The position numbers were made by a program, and so were the translations under genes. A stretch of DNA of 64,000 bases from Nonlabens tegetincola (GTDB lineage: Bacteria > Bacteroidota > Bacteroidia > Flavobacteriales > Flavobacteriaceae). The notes beneath the pieces are model-generated. The model did no database searches and was not told where the DNA came from. It saw only the letters and a list, made by a program, of their open reading frames with translations. Positions 1-15,000 of this stretch are shown here, one piece after another; within the stretch, counting starts at the first letter, position 1; each line of letters begins with the position of its first letter. Location of the stretch: positions 186,001 to 250,000 of the forward strand of contig NZ_MQVV01000012.1 of assembly GCF_002954355.1 (NCBI RefSeq), written 5' to 3'.

Positions 1-3000
1 CTTTCTTCAATAAGCGTGCCTAAAAATGAAAAGTCTAATATTTCTTTTACTTGTTTGTGTTTTTAATATCAATTTTTCCATTTCACAAAGTGAAGCTGAC
101 AGCTTGTACGAGGCAGGTGAATTTAAAAAAGCAATTCCCTTATACCAGGTAAAAGAAGATGCTGATTCTGCTTATAAATTGGGGCGCATATACCAGCAAC
201 TAGGAAATAGAGAGCAAGCTGTTTTTTACCTTTCACAGTCTATTTTAAGAGACTCTAAACACGTTCAAGCGCAATTTCAACTGGGGAAAATAGAATTGTC
301 AAATAATCCAGCAAGAGCCTTTACTCTTTTTATAAACTTGACAGAACGTTTTCCAGAAAATGCTACTTATTACTATTACCTAGGAAAAGCGCAACAAGAA
401 TTAGGTGTAGAGGAAAAAGCTACCGAATCATTTAAAACATCTATTGCTTTAAATGAAGATTATCTAAATAGTTACTATGCACTTATAGCATCTTATATTA
501 AAACACGTAATGAAATTTATGCCATTAAATATGCTCGAGAGATATTAAAAAAACATCCTGAGAATAATAAAGCAAGGTTATATCTAGCTCAGGCTTTTTA
601 CAATAGTAAGCTGTATGAAAATGCAGTTGATGAACTTGAATTATTAATTCAAAATGGTAAGGTTACAGACTATACGACACGAACTATCGGTATTGCTTAT
701 TTTGAATCGCAACAATATGAAAAATCAATAGAGTGGCTTAAAACATATATCGAAATGTTTGAAAAGGAAAGTGCTTTATCTTACTTCTATTTATCTAAGG
801 CATATTCTAGAATGGAAAACTGGGAAATGGCCCATGAAATGATAGATAGATCCATTGAAATTCGTAGACCGGCCTTGTCAAATGAATTTTTACAAAAGGC
901 TACCATTTACAGAGGTCAGCGCAATGAAAAAGAAGCTTTTAATTTTATAAAGAAGGCTTATCAAGAAAATAAAAACGATGATCTTGTCCATTACCAATTA
1001 GTTATCGCCGCAGATGAATATTTCAAAGACAAAAAAACAATTATCAAATACTACGAGAACTTCATAAAAGCACACCCAAAAAGCTCATTTAAAGAAATGG
1101 CACAAGCCAGATTGAGCGATTTGAGAAAGATAGATTTTATGGAGGCTAAGGAATAGTAAACTAATTGTAAATTAGCACTATGATTTACAGGTTGTCTTTA
1201 CTTGTGTTATTGATAGTTCTTTCAAGTTCTTGTATGAATGAGCAAGAAAGGCAACAACGTGCTTCTAAAATTGCACAACAACAGTTTGAAAAAGTAGATC
1301 TTTCAAAGCTTGATCAATATCCTTTATTTCCTAATTGTGATGAAATGTTAGATAATAAAGAATGTTTTTCTCGTGAACTGCATTCCCTTATTCATAAAAA
1401 GCTTGCGTCGTCAACAAACAAAATCGAACTCATTAAACAGGATAGTATATCAATTTCTATAACGGTAACGAAAGAAGGTAACATCAAATATGATAGTCTA
1501 GTTACACATGCTCATCATGTAAATAGTGATCAAATCACCTTATTTCTATCAGAAGCATTAACCGAATTACCTCGTATCAATAGCGCTTTAAAAAAAGATA
1601 TTCCAGTTACATCAAGTTTTATTGTGCCAGTGGTGTTTGAACCTATTGAGGTTGAGTATTAAGGGATCGTCCTCGCCATGTAATTTTAAATAAACTCTTA
1701 TAGGTTATTAATAAAACCAAAAACGGATAGGTAAAGTACACCAGTAGTAGCCACTTCCATTCTTTGTGATCTTTAAAGTGATGATCGTAGATAAAGTTTG
1801 AGATGTAATCAGCTATTAGTTTCAGAAAATATATCGTTAGGAAGAGCTCTATTGATATTAATTGCATCCATAAGAGAAATGGGGCTAATATGAACAACAC
1901 ACTCATGAACAATACTTGTACTGCAACAAGTTTATTCAGCATACTGCTAGTATGAGTTCCTTTTTGTGCCCATCTTGCACGTTGATTAATGTTGTTGCGA
2001 AAGGTCTGTACTGGTTCTGTGAAGACTAAGGCATTTTTATCTCTAATAAAATAACATCTTGCACTATCAACTTCACAACATTTCTCTAGTAAGAATATAT
2101 CATCGCCACTAGAAATATGGTTATTACCAGCATATCCATTTACTTGATAAAAAACCTCCTTAGTAAAGCTCATATTAGCTCCATTTGCAAGGAAAGGTTT
2201 TTTCCATCCATACGCACCTATTCCTGTTAATTGAAGGGCTTTCATTTCTAGTCTTTGCAACTGTTCATTCAGCGTATTTTTAGATCTGATTTCAACTGGG
2301 CCACTTACAAAATGAGCCTCAGGATAATTGTCGTAGAACTGTTTGTAAGATTGTAACCAATTTTTATGAGGAGTACAGTCTGCATCAATCGTTACTATAT
2401 GTGAGAATTTACTTTTTGCTATTCCTTGTTCAATACAGTCCTTTTTACCGCTTGCTGATTGTTTTACACGATTTAAGTTAATCATATTTAATCGGGAAGA
2501 GAATTTATTGATAATAGACTCACTATGGTCTGTGGATTCATCATTTATAAAAATAAATTCTACGTCTAGACGATCTTTATTTAAATCAACTAAGGCGTTA
2601 AGGAGCTTCAATAGATTTCCAGCTTCGTTACGGTAACAAATTAGCACACTAAAGCCAGTAGGTGGATTTAACTTTAATTTTTTATGATTGAAATGCCTTT
2701 CTGGCCGATAGGAGTGTGCCTCGAGAGAAAGACTTGTTATTATAAAAAAGTATCCTAAAACTACGACCAAGATTAGAACGATCATGCCTGTGCTAGTTTG
2801 AATGATTTAAAAGGTAATAAGGCACAACCGAATATAGTAGGTATAACGGTATTAGTAAACCAAACTATAGTACTAGCGATTAATATTACCTCTTCTTGTT
2901 GTAATGTAGATTCAAAAACGATACTCGCAACCGTATACCTTACAGGAAGATCTAATAATTGTAGGACGGGAACAACAGAGACTAGTAGGTAGTAAAGGCC

Positions 3001-6000
3001 TATTTTTGACATTACATCAATGAGTTCAAAATCATAATTAAGCGTCCATAATACTATTATCCAATTACTTGCAAAAACTAAATATCTTAATAAGGAATAG
3101 CCTATAGTGATTACCAGCTGTGTTTGAGGAGCGGTGCTAATTTGCAATTTTTTATCTATAAATCTTACAGAGAATAATCCTATTATGAGTATGCTTAAGA
3201 CGAGTAATATGAAATAAATATCTAGCTTGTCATTTATGCTTGATAGGGTAATTATTGATGCAATTCCAAATGTACAGGTGACAACCATTTGACTAAAATT
3301 GGCCCAGAACACTTTGCTAACGACGTTTTTTCTGTGTGCTTTGGAAAAAAAAAGTGATTTGAGTGCAAACTCTCCCAACCTAAAAGGAGTTATAAAACTT
3401 GCAGCTTGACTGGTTAAGTTTTGTAGTACGCTTTCGCGAAAGCGTAATTCATAAAACTCTTTTACAAGGTATTGCCACTTGCGACTCTCGATAAGCCAAC
3501 TAATTAAGCTTATTGCAATCATAAGAATAATCCAACTTATCATTTCCAGACTTATGGAGTCTATAAACCATTTAAAATTCATGGAACGGTCCTTCCATGT
3601 AAAGTAGATCCATACAATACTTATTAAAAAGACAGCCGTTTTTAAAAGGATGCTTAGTAATTGTTTAGTTTTGTAGGATAAGGAGATCATGATCGCAAAT
3701 TACGACAAAACTGAGAGGATAATATTAGGGATTGACCCAGGAACTGCTATAATGGGTTTTGGAGTGATAAAGGTGGTGGGAAACAAGATGAGTTTTGTTC
3801 AAATGAACGAGCTTGATATGCGGAAAATAAAGGATCCTTATATCAAGCTAAGAAAAATATTTGAGCGCACGATCGAACTTATTGATACCTTCAATCCAGA
3901 TGAAATAGCGCTAGAAGCGCCATTCTTTGGTAAAAACGTTCAATCAATGCTCAAACTAGGTAGAGCTCAAGGCGTAGCTATGGCTGCAGGTTTATCTAGA
4001 GATATTCCTGTTGTAGAATATGCTCCATTACGTATTAAACAGGCTATTACAGGAAGAGGTCAGGCTAGTAAAGAACAAGTGGCTCGCATGTTACAAAGTC
4101 TTCTGGGATTAAAGGAACTTCCTAAGAATTTAGACAGTACTGATGGGCTGGCAGCAGCTGTTTGTCATTTCTATAATAGTGGGAAACCCCAAGTGAGCAA
4201 AAGTTATTCTGGTTGGGCTTCATTTGTGAAGCAAAATGAAAAACGCATCAAGAAATGAGATACCTAACAGCTTTATTTTTTTTAATTTCTACAATTGCAC
4301 TAGCTCAGAATGATCAAATTCAGGATGCATTAAAGAAATACAATGATGACACTGTACCCTATATTACAGTTGACACATTATCCAACAATTTGAGCGATTA
4401 TATCCTTTTAGATACGAGAACACGTGCGGAATTTGAAGTGAGTCACTTACCGAATGCGATTTGGGTAGGTCAATTTTTTAAATCTTCACGAATTGAGAAT
4501 TTAGATAAATCTCAAATGGTGGTAGTATATTGTTCAATAGGGGTAAGGTCAGAGAATTACGGTGAAAAACTCCTAGAACAAGGATTTAAGACTGTCTATA
4601 ATTTGCAAGGAGGCTTGTTTACGTGGTTTGACACTGGTTATAAAGTTGTGGATTTAAATGGGAACACTACCCATAAAGTTCATACGTACAGCAAGAAATG
4701 GTCGGACTATATTAAGAATGGGGATAAGGTGTATTAGTCTCTTTTTACCTTTAACTTATATAATTCACCAAGACTATTTGCTTCTTCATCGCCTAGTTTG
4801 ATACTTACCGCTTCACTTGTAAGATAGTAAATGTCGTACTTTTCATTAGAGTCGTAATAGGTTATAGCTTCAACTTGTGCTCCTTCTAACGGTAGGTTGT
4901 ATCTATCCAAAATCGTATAGCCTTTTTGATCTATTTTAATGAATGTAACAAACGCCTCTAAATTTGAATTATAACCGCAAAGGGTAATTGTACCTTGATT
5001 GTTGGTAGTAGCACCCGTAATAAGACCATTGATAGCTAAAGTATGAGTTGCTTTTAATGATGACGAGGTAACTTCAAGCGGTACGTTGTAAACATTTGTG
5101 GTAAAGTTTTTCCAATCTTTGGAAAACAAGAGCAATTTGTCTTGAACATATACGATTGCTTCTGCATCAAAAGGATGCTGTTGATTTCTTATGCTAAAAT
5201 CGTTTTGATCTATATATTCAATGTGTAGATTGTCAGAAACAGCTGCGCTATTTTCAATATCTGATATGTTTATCTGATAAATGGTAAGGTCTTTCCTGTT
5301 GCCAGCATTGTTACCTATATCTGCAATATATACGTGGTTTTCAGAGTTAGAAATGTCTTCCCAATCATAATTGTTTATGTTTTGGTAGGTGGTTTTATTT
5401 AGAATCCGACCAGTAGTGTCAATTTTAAAAAGTGACGGTGTATCACCCGAATCGTTATGGGTATATAGTTGTTTATTATGAGCTATTATCCCTGAGCTTT
5501 CATTGATGGATGAAGGTAAAGTACCTATAGTAGTAAATATATACCTTGTGTCACTCTCATGAGAGTAAGAGCTGGAAGTAAGTACTTTTGAGCAATTACA
5601 AATCAGTGTGAGAGTAATAATTAGGAGTAATTTCTTCATGATATAAAGATAATTGTAAAGCACAAAAAAACCGCTTAGATTACTAAGCGGTATTGATTGT
5701 ATAAAGATCTCTTTAATTAAGAAAGAGAAACTCTTTTAAATCCTACTACTTCAGCACCTTTAGATTCTACGTACTGAGCAACAGTCTTTTTGTCATCCAT
5801 GATAAAATCTTGGTCTAGAAGAGCTTGCTCTTTGTCAAGAGTTGAATTGTCTGAAATGTAACGATCGATCTTTCCAGGAATAATTCTATCCCAAATAGCC
5901 TCAGGCTTACCTTCTGCAGCAAGTTCGTCTTCAAAACGTTTCTTGGCAGCAGCGATAGCATCGTCAGTAAGTTGTGCTCTAGAAATAAATTCTGGAACAT

Positions 6001-9000
6001 TTTTTTGTGGCTTACCTAAACGACCTAATTCAATATTATCTTTTTCTATAGCAGCAATACGAGCTTCAGTTTCTGCCTTTACAAACTCAGGATCAAAATC
6101 CTTGTAAGATAAAGTAGTAGCACCCATTGAAGCTACCTGCATTGATACGTTTTTAGCAACTTCTTCTTTGTTGTCGCTATTTGTAGAAAGACCAGTTACA
6201 GCACCAATTTTCCCACCATGAACATAAGAACCGATAAATGGAGCTTCAAAAACTTCAAAGCTACCTATTTCGATTTTTTCACCGATTACACCAGTTTGTT
6301 CGATAAGCTTTTCCTCAACAGTCATTCCATCAAAATCTGCTTTAAGAAACTCCTCTTTAGAGTTGTGATTTAAAGCGATATCAACGAATTGATTAGCTAA
6401 TTCTTTGTATGAATCGTTCTTTGCAACAAAGTCAGTTTCACAGTTTAAAGAAATAAGAACAGCTCTATTGTTATCATCATTAACTTTAGCAACAACAAGT
6501 CCTTCAGAAGAATCACGGTCTGCACGCTTTGCAGCTACTTTTTGACCTTTTTTTCTAAGGATTTCAATTGCTTTATCAAAGTCACCTTCGGCTTCAACAA
6601 GGGCCTTTTTACAGTCCATCATTCCAGCTCCGGTAGCTTTTCTTAACTTACCTACGTCTGCAGCACTAATTTTAGACATGATTGTGTGTTTTTAAATGTT
6701 TATTCTTCTTCTTCGTTTGAAGCTTCTTTTTTAGCAGCTTTTGGAGATGGTTGCTCTGCGTTCTTCTCCTTTTTGCGATCTTCTAAACCAGCTTTGATAG
6801 CATCGGCAGCAGCTTTTACAACTATATCTACAGATTTTGATGCGTCATCATTTGCAGGAATAACGTAATCGATATTACGTGGATTTGCATTAGTATCAAC
6901 CATTGCAAAAATTGGAATACCTAATTTAAGAGCTTCTTTTACTGCGATGTGTTCACGTACTGTGTCAACAATAAATAAAGCAGCAGGCATACGAGTCATG
7001 TCTACAATAGAACCTAAGTTCTTTTCTAGCTTATCACGCATACGGTCTACTTGTAAACGCTCTTTTTTAGATAATGTCTCATAGCGACCATCTTTTTTCA
7101 TGCGGTCTACAAGAGCCATTTTCTTAACGGCTTTTCTAATAGTTACAAAGTTAGTAAGCATTCCACCTGGCCATCTTTCTGTGATGTAAGGCATGTTTGC
7201 TTCACCAGCATGCTTTGCAACGATATCTTTAGCTTGCTTTTTAGTAGCAACAAAAAGAACTTTACGACCAGATGCAGCGATCTTACGCAATGCTTCACAT
7301 GCTTCATCTAGCTTTGCAGCTGTTTTGTAAAGATTAATGATGTGGATACCATTACGCTCCATGTAGATGTACGGAGCCATGTTTGGGTCCCACTTACGGG
7401 TAAGGTGTCCAAAGTGTACACCAGCGTCAAGTAACGACTTGACTTCAACTTGATTTGCCATATTAATTTAGTTTACGTTCTGTCAGATAGCAATGAACTA
7501 GTGGTCTTGAAAATGAATCAATCGCCTATTTCATTTAGATGCTAAACTACGCTCTGGTGGCAACCAGGCTTGACAGCAAATTATTGAAAATAAAAAAAGA
7601 ACAAATCCCACTTGAAAAACAAGTGGGATGAGTATTTGTTGATTAACGTTTAGAGAACTGGAATTTCTTTCTTGCTTTCTTCTGACCGAATTTCTTACGT
7701 TCTACCATTCTTGGGTCACGAGTAAGAAGTCCTTCAGGTTTAAGCGCAGTTCTATTTTCTGCATCTATTTCTACAAGTGCTCTTGAAATAGCTAGACGAA
7801 CAGCTTCTGCTTGTCCAGTGATTCCACCACCATTTACATTTACGTTTACATCGTATTTGTCAACGTTCTCTGTAAGAGAAAATGGTTGCTTTACCTTGTA
7901 CTGTAAAGGTGCAGTGGTAAAGTATGCATTTAATTCTTTGTTGTTAACAGTGATGTTACCAGAACCTTCATTAAGGTATACTCTCGCAACAGCTGTTTTT
8001 CTTCTACCTATTTTGTGTAACGTATCCATATTACTTTACCTCGTTAAGATTAATAGTTTTAGGTTGCTGAGCTTCATGACCGTGCTCTGCACCAGAATAT
8101 ACTTTAAGGTTGCGGAAAATCGCACTACCTAATTTATTTTTAGGTAACATACCTTTTATCGCCTTTTCTACTACACGGCTTGGATCTTTATCATAAAGTT
8201 CCTGTGCAGTTAAAGAGCGCTGTCCACCTGGATATCCAGTGTGTCTAATGTAAGTCTTCTGGCTCCATTTGTTACCGCTTAACTTTACTTTGTCTGCGTT
8301 TATGATAATCACGTTATCACCGCAATCTACGTGAGGAGTAAAGTCTGTCTTGTATTTTCCTCTTAAAAACTTTGCAGCAATTGACGACATACGTCCTAAT
8401 GGCTGGTCTGCCGCATCTATAAGTACCCATTCTTTATTGACTGTAGCACTGTTTGCTGATATCGTTTTGTAACTTAAAGTATTCACTATGAAACTGTTTT
8501 AATTCTCTATTACGATTTTTTCTAACTAAAATCGGAGTGCAAAAGTAATATTTATATTTAGATTGACAAGCAGCTCTTTAAAATATTTTTACTAATTCTT
8601 ATCTTTTATTGCACTTTGCCTTTGAGCTAAATTATTTTTTTGAAGGTTACTCTAGTAATTTTTGGTGATTACGCTTTCGCGAAAGCGTTGTAAACACTAT
8701 TACTCGACAACTTCTACGCCTTTCCAAAATGCCACGTAGCCTTCTATATCTTTAGCAGCGTGTTTTGTTTCAGGATAATACCAAGCAGCATCGTTGTTTT
8801 GTTTTCCATCAACGTCAATGCTGTAATAACTTGCAACACCTTTCCAAGGGCAATTTGTTTGTGTATTACTTTCTTTAAAAAATTCCTTTTTAATTGAATT
8901 AGGAGGAAAGTAATGATTGTTTTCTATAACTAGAGTTTGATCACTCTCAGCAATAACAGTGTTGTTCCAAATAGCTTTCATGATTTAATTTTTTATAAAT

Positions 9001-12000
9001 AAATAGTTTTTGAACAATTGGTCGTTATCTTCATAAATTTCTTTAATCTTTAGACCTGCTTGCTGCGCTAGCCACTCTACCGTGCGATCATCGTATTTTT
9101 GTGAAATCTCCGTGTGAATGGTTTCCCATTTATCAAAATTGATATCTAATTCTATAGCGTTTATCTTTACCGTACAAGGTTGTGTGGCTAATAAGAAACT
9201 TTTAGCAGTCCCTGTTTCTGGATCATAGGATTCCCAGTGTTCAAAGGTGTCTACAGGGAAATTTGCATCCATTTCCTTGTTGATTCTATGTAGTAGGTTC
9301 CTGTTGAATTCTTGGGTGACTCCTGTTTTATCTGAGTAAGCATTTTGAATGGTAAGAGGATTTTTCTTTTGGTCAAACCCCATGAATAGATAGTCCTTAT
9401 CACTCATACTGTTCTGGATGTGCTCCAGAAATTTAATAGCTTCTGGATGTTCTAGATTTCCAATATTAGAACCTAAAACGATGATTAACTTTGGTCTGTT
9501 ATTGTAGGAAGCGAGTTTGTCTAATACGCTAAAATACCTTCCTTGCTCTCCTTGCACATCCATATCTGGCCATAGATCTTTAATACTGCTGGTGAGTTCG
9601 TCTATGGAGTGTTGCGATATATCAATAGGGATGTAAGTGAAATTTGCGTTACGATCGTTTAGGTGCTTAAGTAAAACCTTAGTCTTTTTACCATCACCAG
9701 CTCCTAATTCAATAAGGTCTATTCCCTTCTCATCTATAGCGATTTGTGCAAGAGCATCTTTATGTTGGTCTATTATATTGTATTCGGCCTGAGTTAAATA
9801 ATACTCCGGTAGGGCCATGATTTTTTGAAAAAGTACATCTCCTTTTTCATCATAAATATATCTCGAGCTTAAATATTTGGGATAAGCTGTTAATCCTTCT
9901 TTTACGTGTTCTTGAAATTCTTTTTGAAAACGTTCTTGTTTTGTCATATCGATTGGGCCAGTCTAAGGCCAGTAAATTGCCATCTAAGTGGTGCGTGAAA
10001 AAAATTACGGTAAGTTAAACGGGCATGATGATCAGGTGTAGCGATCGAATAACCGCGTAGCACTTTTTGATTCACCATGAATTTACCGTTGTACTCACCA
10101 ATTGCTCCTGGTGGTTTTTGATAATTGGGATAGGGAAGATAGGCGCTTTCAGTCCATTCCCATCTTTTGCCAAAATTAAAGTTAGGTGCTGCAATTTCCC
10201 ATTCAAATTCTGTAGGTACTCTTTTTTTACACCATTGAGCAAATGCAAATGCTTCAAAGTAACTTATGTGCGTTACTATAGCTTTAGGATTAATATTTTG
10301 AACACCATTAAGTGTGTAATGTTTCCACTGGTTGTTTTCATTGAACCAATACTGTGGTGCACAAATGTTGTTTTTTTGAACCCAATCCCAGCCTTCGGTG
10401 TGCCAAAGTAAGACTTGATTATACCCATTGTCATTTATAAATTCAAGCCATTCGCCATTCGTAACTAATTTGTTAGAAATTGAGTAGGGCTCAACATAAA
10501 CTTTATGTTGTGGTTTTTCATTATCGTATGAAAAACCTTCATTGGAATGGCCTATCTTATAAATACCTTCTTGGACTTCAATCCATTCCTGGTTTTGAGG
10601 CTCTACAAGTGCATCTGTAGCATCAATATCATAAACAGGAAGTAAAGGGTTGTTACCTAATATGTATTTGATATCGGTAAGTAATAATTCCTGATGTTGT
10701 TTTTCATGATGAATTCCTATCTCTATGATCTCTGTGTGTTCCTTAGTTAAGGTTTGATTTAAAAACTCATTCATATGATTAGTCACATAGGAACGGTATT
10801 TATAAATATCTTCAACACATGGTCTAGATAGGTTTCCTCTATCCGTACGAACTACTCTTTTTCCTACGCTTTCGTAATAACTATTAAATACGTAAGCATA
10901 GTGATCATGAAACCTTTTGTATTCCTTATAAAATTTGGACAATACAAATTCTTCAAAAAACCAGGTAGTATGTCCTAGATGCCATTTAGGTGGCGATACG
11001 TCAACAATAGGTTGAACCACATAGTCTTCAGTTTTTAAAGGCCTACATATGTTCTCAGTTTGTTGTCTAGTAGATAGAAATAGTTCTTTGAGTTCGGACA
11101 TCGACTCAAATTTATAACCTTTTTTGAATTAAGATACTCAAGGTGCTTTTTTTATGAATACCTTATGAAGTAGGCTAGTGCATTACTTTCCTGAATTTTT
11201 GAAAATCAGGACTACTACAGTAACAAAGATTGCTATAATCAGAATGTACAGCACCATTAAAAAAGATTGAGGTGTTAATCTTGAATTACGCTCTAGTTCC
11301 AGTTGAGCCTCTTTAGCTTCTCTTCTTTTGTCTATTTCCCTTTGTTCGGCTTCACGTTTTTTTATTTGTAGATATCTAGAGGTGTTCTTGGGCTCAAATT
11401 CTCGTTCCTTGGCTTCGTTTAAATTGATGCTTAAGGGTGTTCCAGACAGTTTTCCAGTTATTGGATAAACTACAAAATGTCCAGAAGCTGGCATGTAATT
11501 TTCCTTGGATCTATGAATTTGTCTATAGATTAATTCTCCGCCTGGTTGGTCATACATCTCTATCATGTATTTATACAAATTAGGATGTGACCGCCATTCT
11601 AGAATAGCCAGCGTCGAGTCCTTGTGCGGCTTTATGTTAAGATCAAATACATATAAGGTCTTAGAGTGTTTGTATTGTGTATTGTCAATACTTCTGTAGT
11701 TTTCAAAAGGATCGGTTAATGTGCCTTGAGCACTTATAAGTTGGCATAATCCTAAAAAGAATAGGCTATACAGAAACGACACCTTTAATGGCTGGGTGAG
11801 GATCGTAATTTTCAAGAGTAAAGTCTTCGTATTTGAAGTCAAAAATATCAGTAATTTCTGGATTTAACTTCATGACAGGTAATTTTCTAGGTTCTCTAGT
11901 AAGTTGTAATTTAACTTGATCCATTAGGTTGTGGTATATATGAACATCACCAAATGTGTGAACAAAATCACCATATTCAAATCCACACACTTGTGCAACC

Positions 12001-15000
12001 ATCATGGTAAGTAAGGCGTAACTAGCTATATTAAAGGGAACACCTAAGAAAACATCGGCGCTGCGTTGATAAAGTTGACAGCTCAACTTATTATCGGCTA
12101 CATAAAATTGAAAAAAAGCATGGCATGGTGGTAATGCAGCTTTTCCATTGGCTACATTTTCTGAAAAGCTTACGCTAGTGTTTGGCATAACGCTAGGATT
12201 CCAGGCGCTTACCATCATACGTCGACTGTTGGGATTTGTTTTTAAGGTATGGATAACATCCTTTATTTGATCAATGCCTTCACTATTCCAGTTACGCCAT
12301 TGATGACCATAAACGGGACCTAGATCACCATTCTCATCGGCCCATTCATTCCAAATACGTACATTGTTTTCCTTTAGAAAGGCAATATTTGTGTCTCCAG
12401 AAAGTAACCACAGCAGTTCGTAAATTATTGATTTAAGATGTACTTTTTTGGTTGTTACTAACGGGAAGCCTTCTTGAAGATTAAATCGAAGCTGATGTCC
12501 AAAAATACTGCGAGTTCCAGTACCGGTGCGATCTCCTTTATCTATACCTTGGTCTAAAATTAATTGCAGTAAGTCGTGATATTGCTTCATGTATTAAAAT
12601 GTTATTGTGTAAAATTACTACTAGTTATATTTCGCTTTCGCGAAAGCGAAATGCCAACAATCAAATATAAAGACAACTAATTAATTGTGGTTTTAACCAG
12701 CAGAGGAATTTCTTAACTCTGGGAAAAAACTGTGAGCCCATGCGATTGCTTTATCTAAAGAATCAAAAAAACCAAAGGATCCTGAATATAGAGTTTGTTC
12801 AATTGTAGCCTGAATTTTTTGCTCCTTGGTGTGACCTACAATTGCAATACCAATTAACTTTTTCGGATTAACTAGTTTGTACACTTTTGGGTCAACGGAA
12901 TAGCCAAATTGTCGGTTTGAGATGAAAATTACTTTTTTATCCTTATAAGACTCATTAACATCTGTAAGCATGCGCATCGCTAGCTCAGTATCTACGGTCG
13001 CGCCTTCATGAACTTTGCCAATGACGTAGTTGTCGTAGCAGAGCAACTCGGCATTAGGGTATTCATATTTTTTGAAATAATTTGTAGACGTCATTGTTTT
13101 AAACTCGTCTGCAAATTTATACAAATTATTAAAGAAATGTTAAGGTGTAGCTAAAATTAGTGTTAATTAACCGTAAAGCATTCCGGCTATGGTAGCAGTA
13201 AGTAATGCTGCGCAAGTTCCACCTATCAATGCTTTGATTCCGAATTTAGCTAAAGTTGCTCTTTGACTAGGAGCAAGTACGCCTATTCCACCTATTTGAA
13301 TTCCAATCGAAGCAAAATTTGCAAATCCACATAATGCATAGGTAGCTATAATAATCGATTTAGGGTGTGCGATTTTACCGGCTTCTTTGAGATCTTTCAA
13401 TGAGCCATATGCAATAAACTCATTAAGTATTGTTTTTTCACCAAGTAGCTGTCCTATCAATACAATATCGTCACTATGAACTCCAATTATCCATGCTATT
13501 GGGGCAAAAATGTTCCCTAATATATACTGCATTGATAAATTCTCGTATTGACCGTTAGTGTAATCGTTAATTACCACATTAAGTCCTGTCCATTCACCTA
13601 TTAAATCGCCTAATGTCCAGTTTACAACGGCGATAAGTGCTGTAAATACTAATAACATAGCACCTACATTAACAGCTAGCTTTAAACCATCGGTAGTACC
13701 TCGTGAAATAGCATCAAGTATATTAGTTCCTATTTTATCTTTAGATACTTTTAATGATCGATCAATTTTTTCAGGATTAGTTTCAGGAAATAGCATTTTG
13801 GCTATTACAATTGCTGCTGGGGCACTCATAATAGATGCTGTGAGCAATTGTTTTGTAAAAAATACTTCTTGTTCTGGATCTCCTTGTCCCAAAAACCCTA
13901 TGAAAGCTGCAAGTACACCACCGGCAATGGTTGCCATTCCACCTACCATTAAACACAGTATTTCTGACTTAGTCATTTTTTCTAAGTACGGTTTAACGAC
14001 AAGAGGTGCTTCGGTTTGTCCAATAAAAATATTTGCTGCGGCAGCAAGTGATTCTGCTCCACTTAGTCTCATTGTTTTACTCATTACCCATGCAAATACA
14101 AATACCACTTTTTGTAAAATACCTAGGTAGTACATGAGTGATGTAAAAGCTGAAAAGAATACTATGGTAGGTAGAACTTTAAATGCAAAAATGTAACCCC
14201 ATGATTGTTTATCGTCAACAAAACTCCCAAAAACAAACTCGGCACCAGCCTCACTAACATTAAGAAATTTTACTACACCGGTAGATATTGCATCAAATAT
14301 GATAGCTACTGTTTCAAAGTTAAGTACTGCTATGGCAAATAATATTTGCAAGGCCAGACCTATCCCTACTAGTTTCCAATCTATTTGTTTGCGATTGGAA
14401 CTTAATAAAAAGCAGATTCCAATTATAAAAATCATTCCTATGAGTCCACGATAGAGACTTTCAAATGTTATCCCAAAAGCCTTAGTGGATTCAAATGCCG
14501 CGGTGGTACTTTCCGTTTGAGCAAGTCCAAAAACGGGTGCCAAAAACAATAAAATAGGTAAAACGTATTTAAGTTTTGCTGTTAGAGCTGTCATGTGGTG
14601 ATTGGATTATCGTTTTGAGATCTCGTCTCTTATTTGTGCTGCCAATTCGTAGTCTTCTCTTGAAACAGCATCGCCTAGCATTTTATTAAGTTCTTTTAAG
14701 CTGTAATTGCTATAATCTTCTTTTGTATTTGTGGTGGAGCTCATCAATTCTTCAACAACCTCATCACTGTCTACAGGATCTTGAGATAATTCTTTGTCTG
14801 GTGTAATGTTTTGTTGAATCCCTGCTTCATCTAATATGTTTTCATAAGTAAAAACAGGAGCTTTAAAACGTACTGCAAGTGCTATGGCGTCACTAGTTCT
14901 TGCATCAATTATTTCTTCTATCTTATCTCTTTCGCAGATTAAACTACTGTAAAAAACACCATCGACTAGCTTGTGTATAATTACTTGTTTAACAACAATG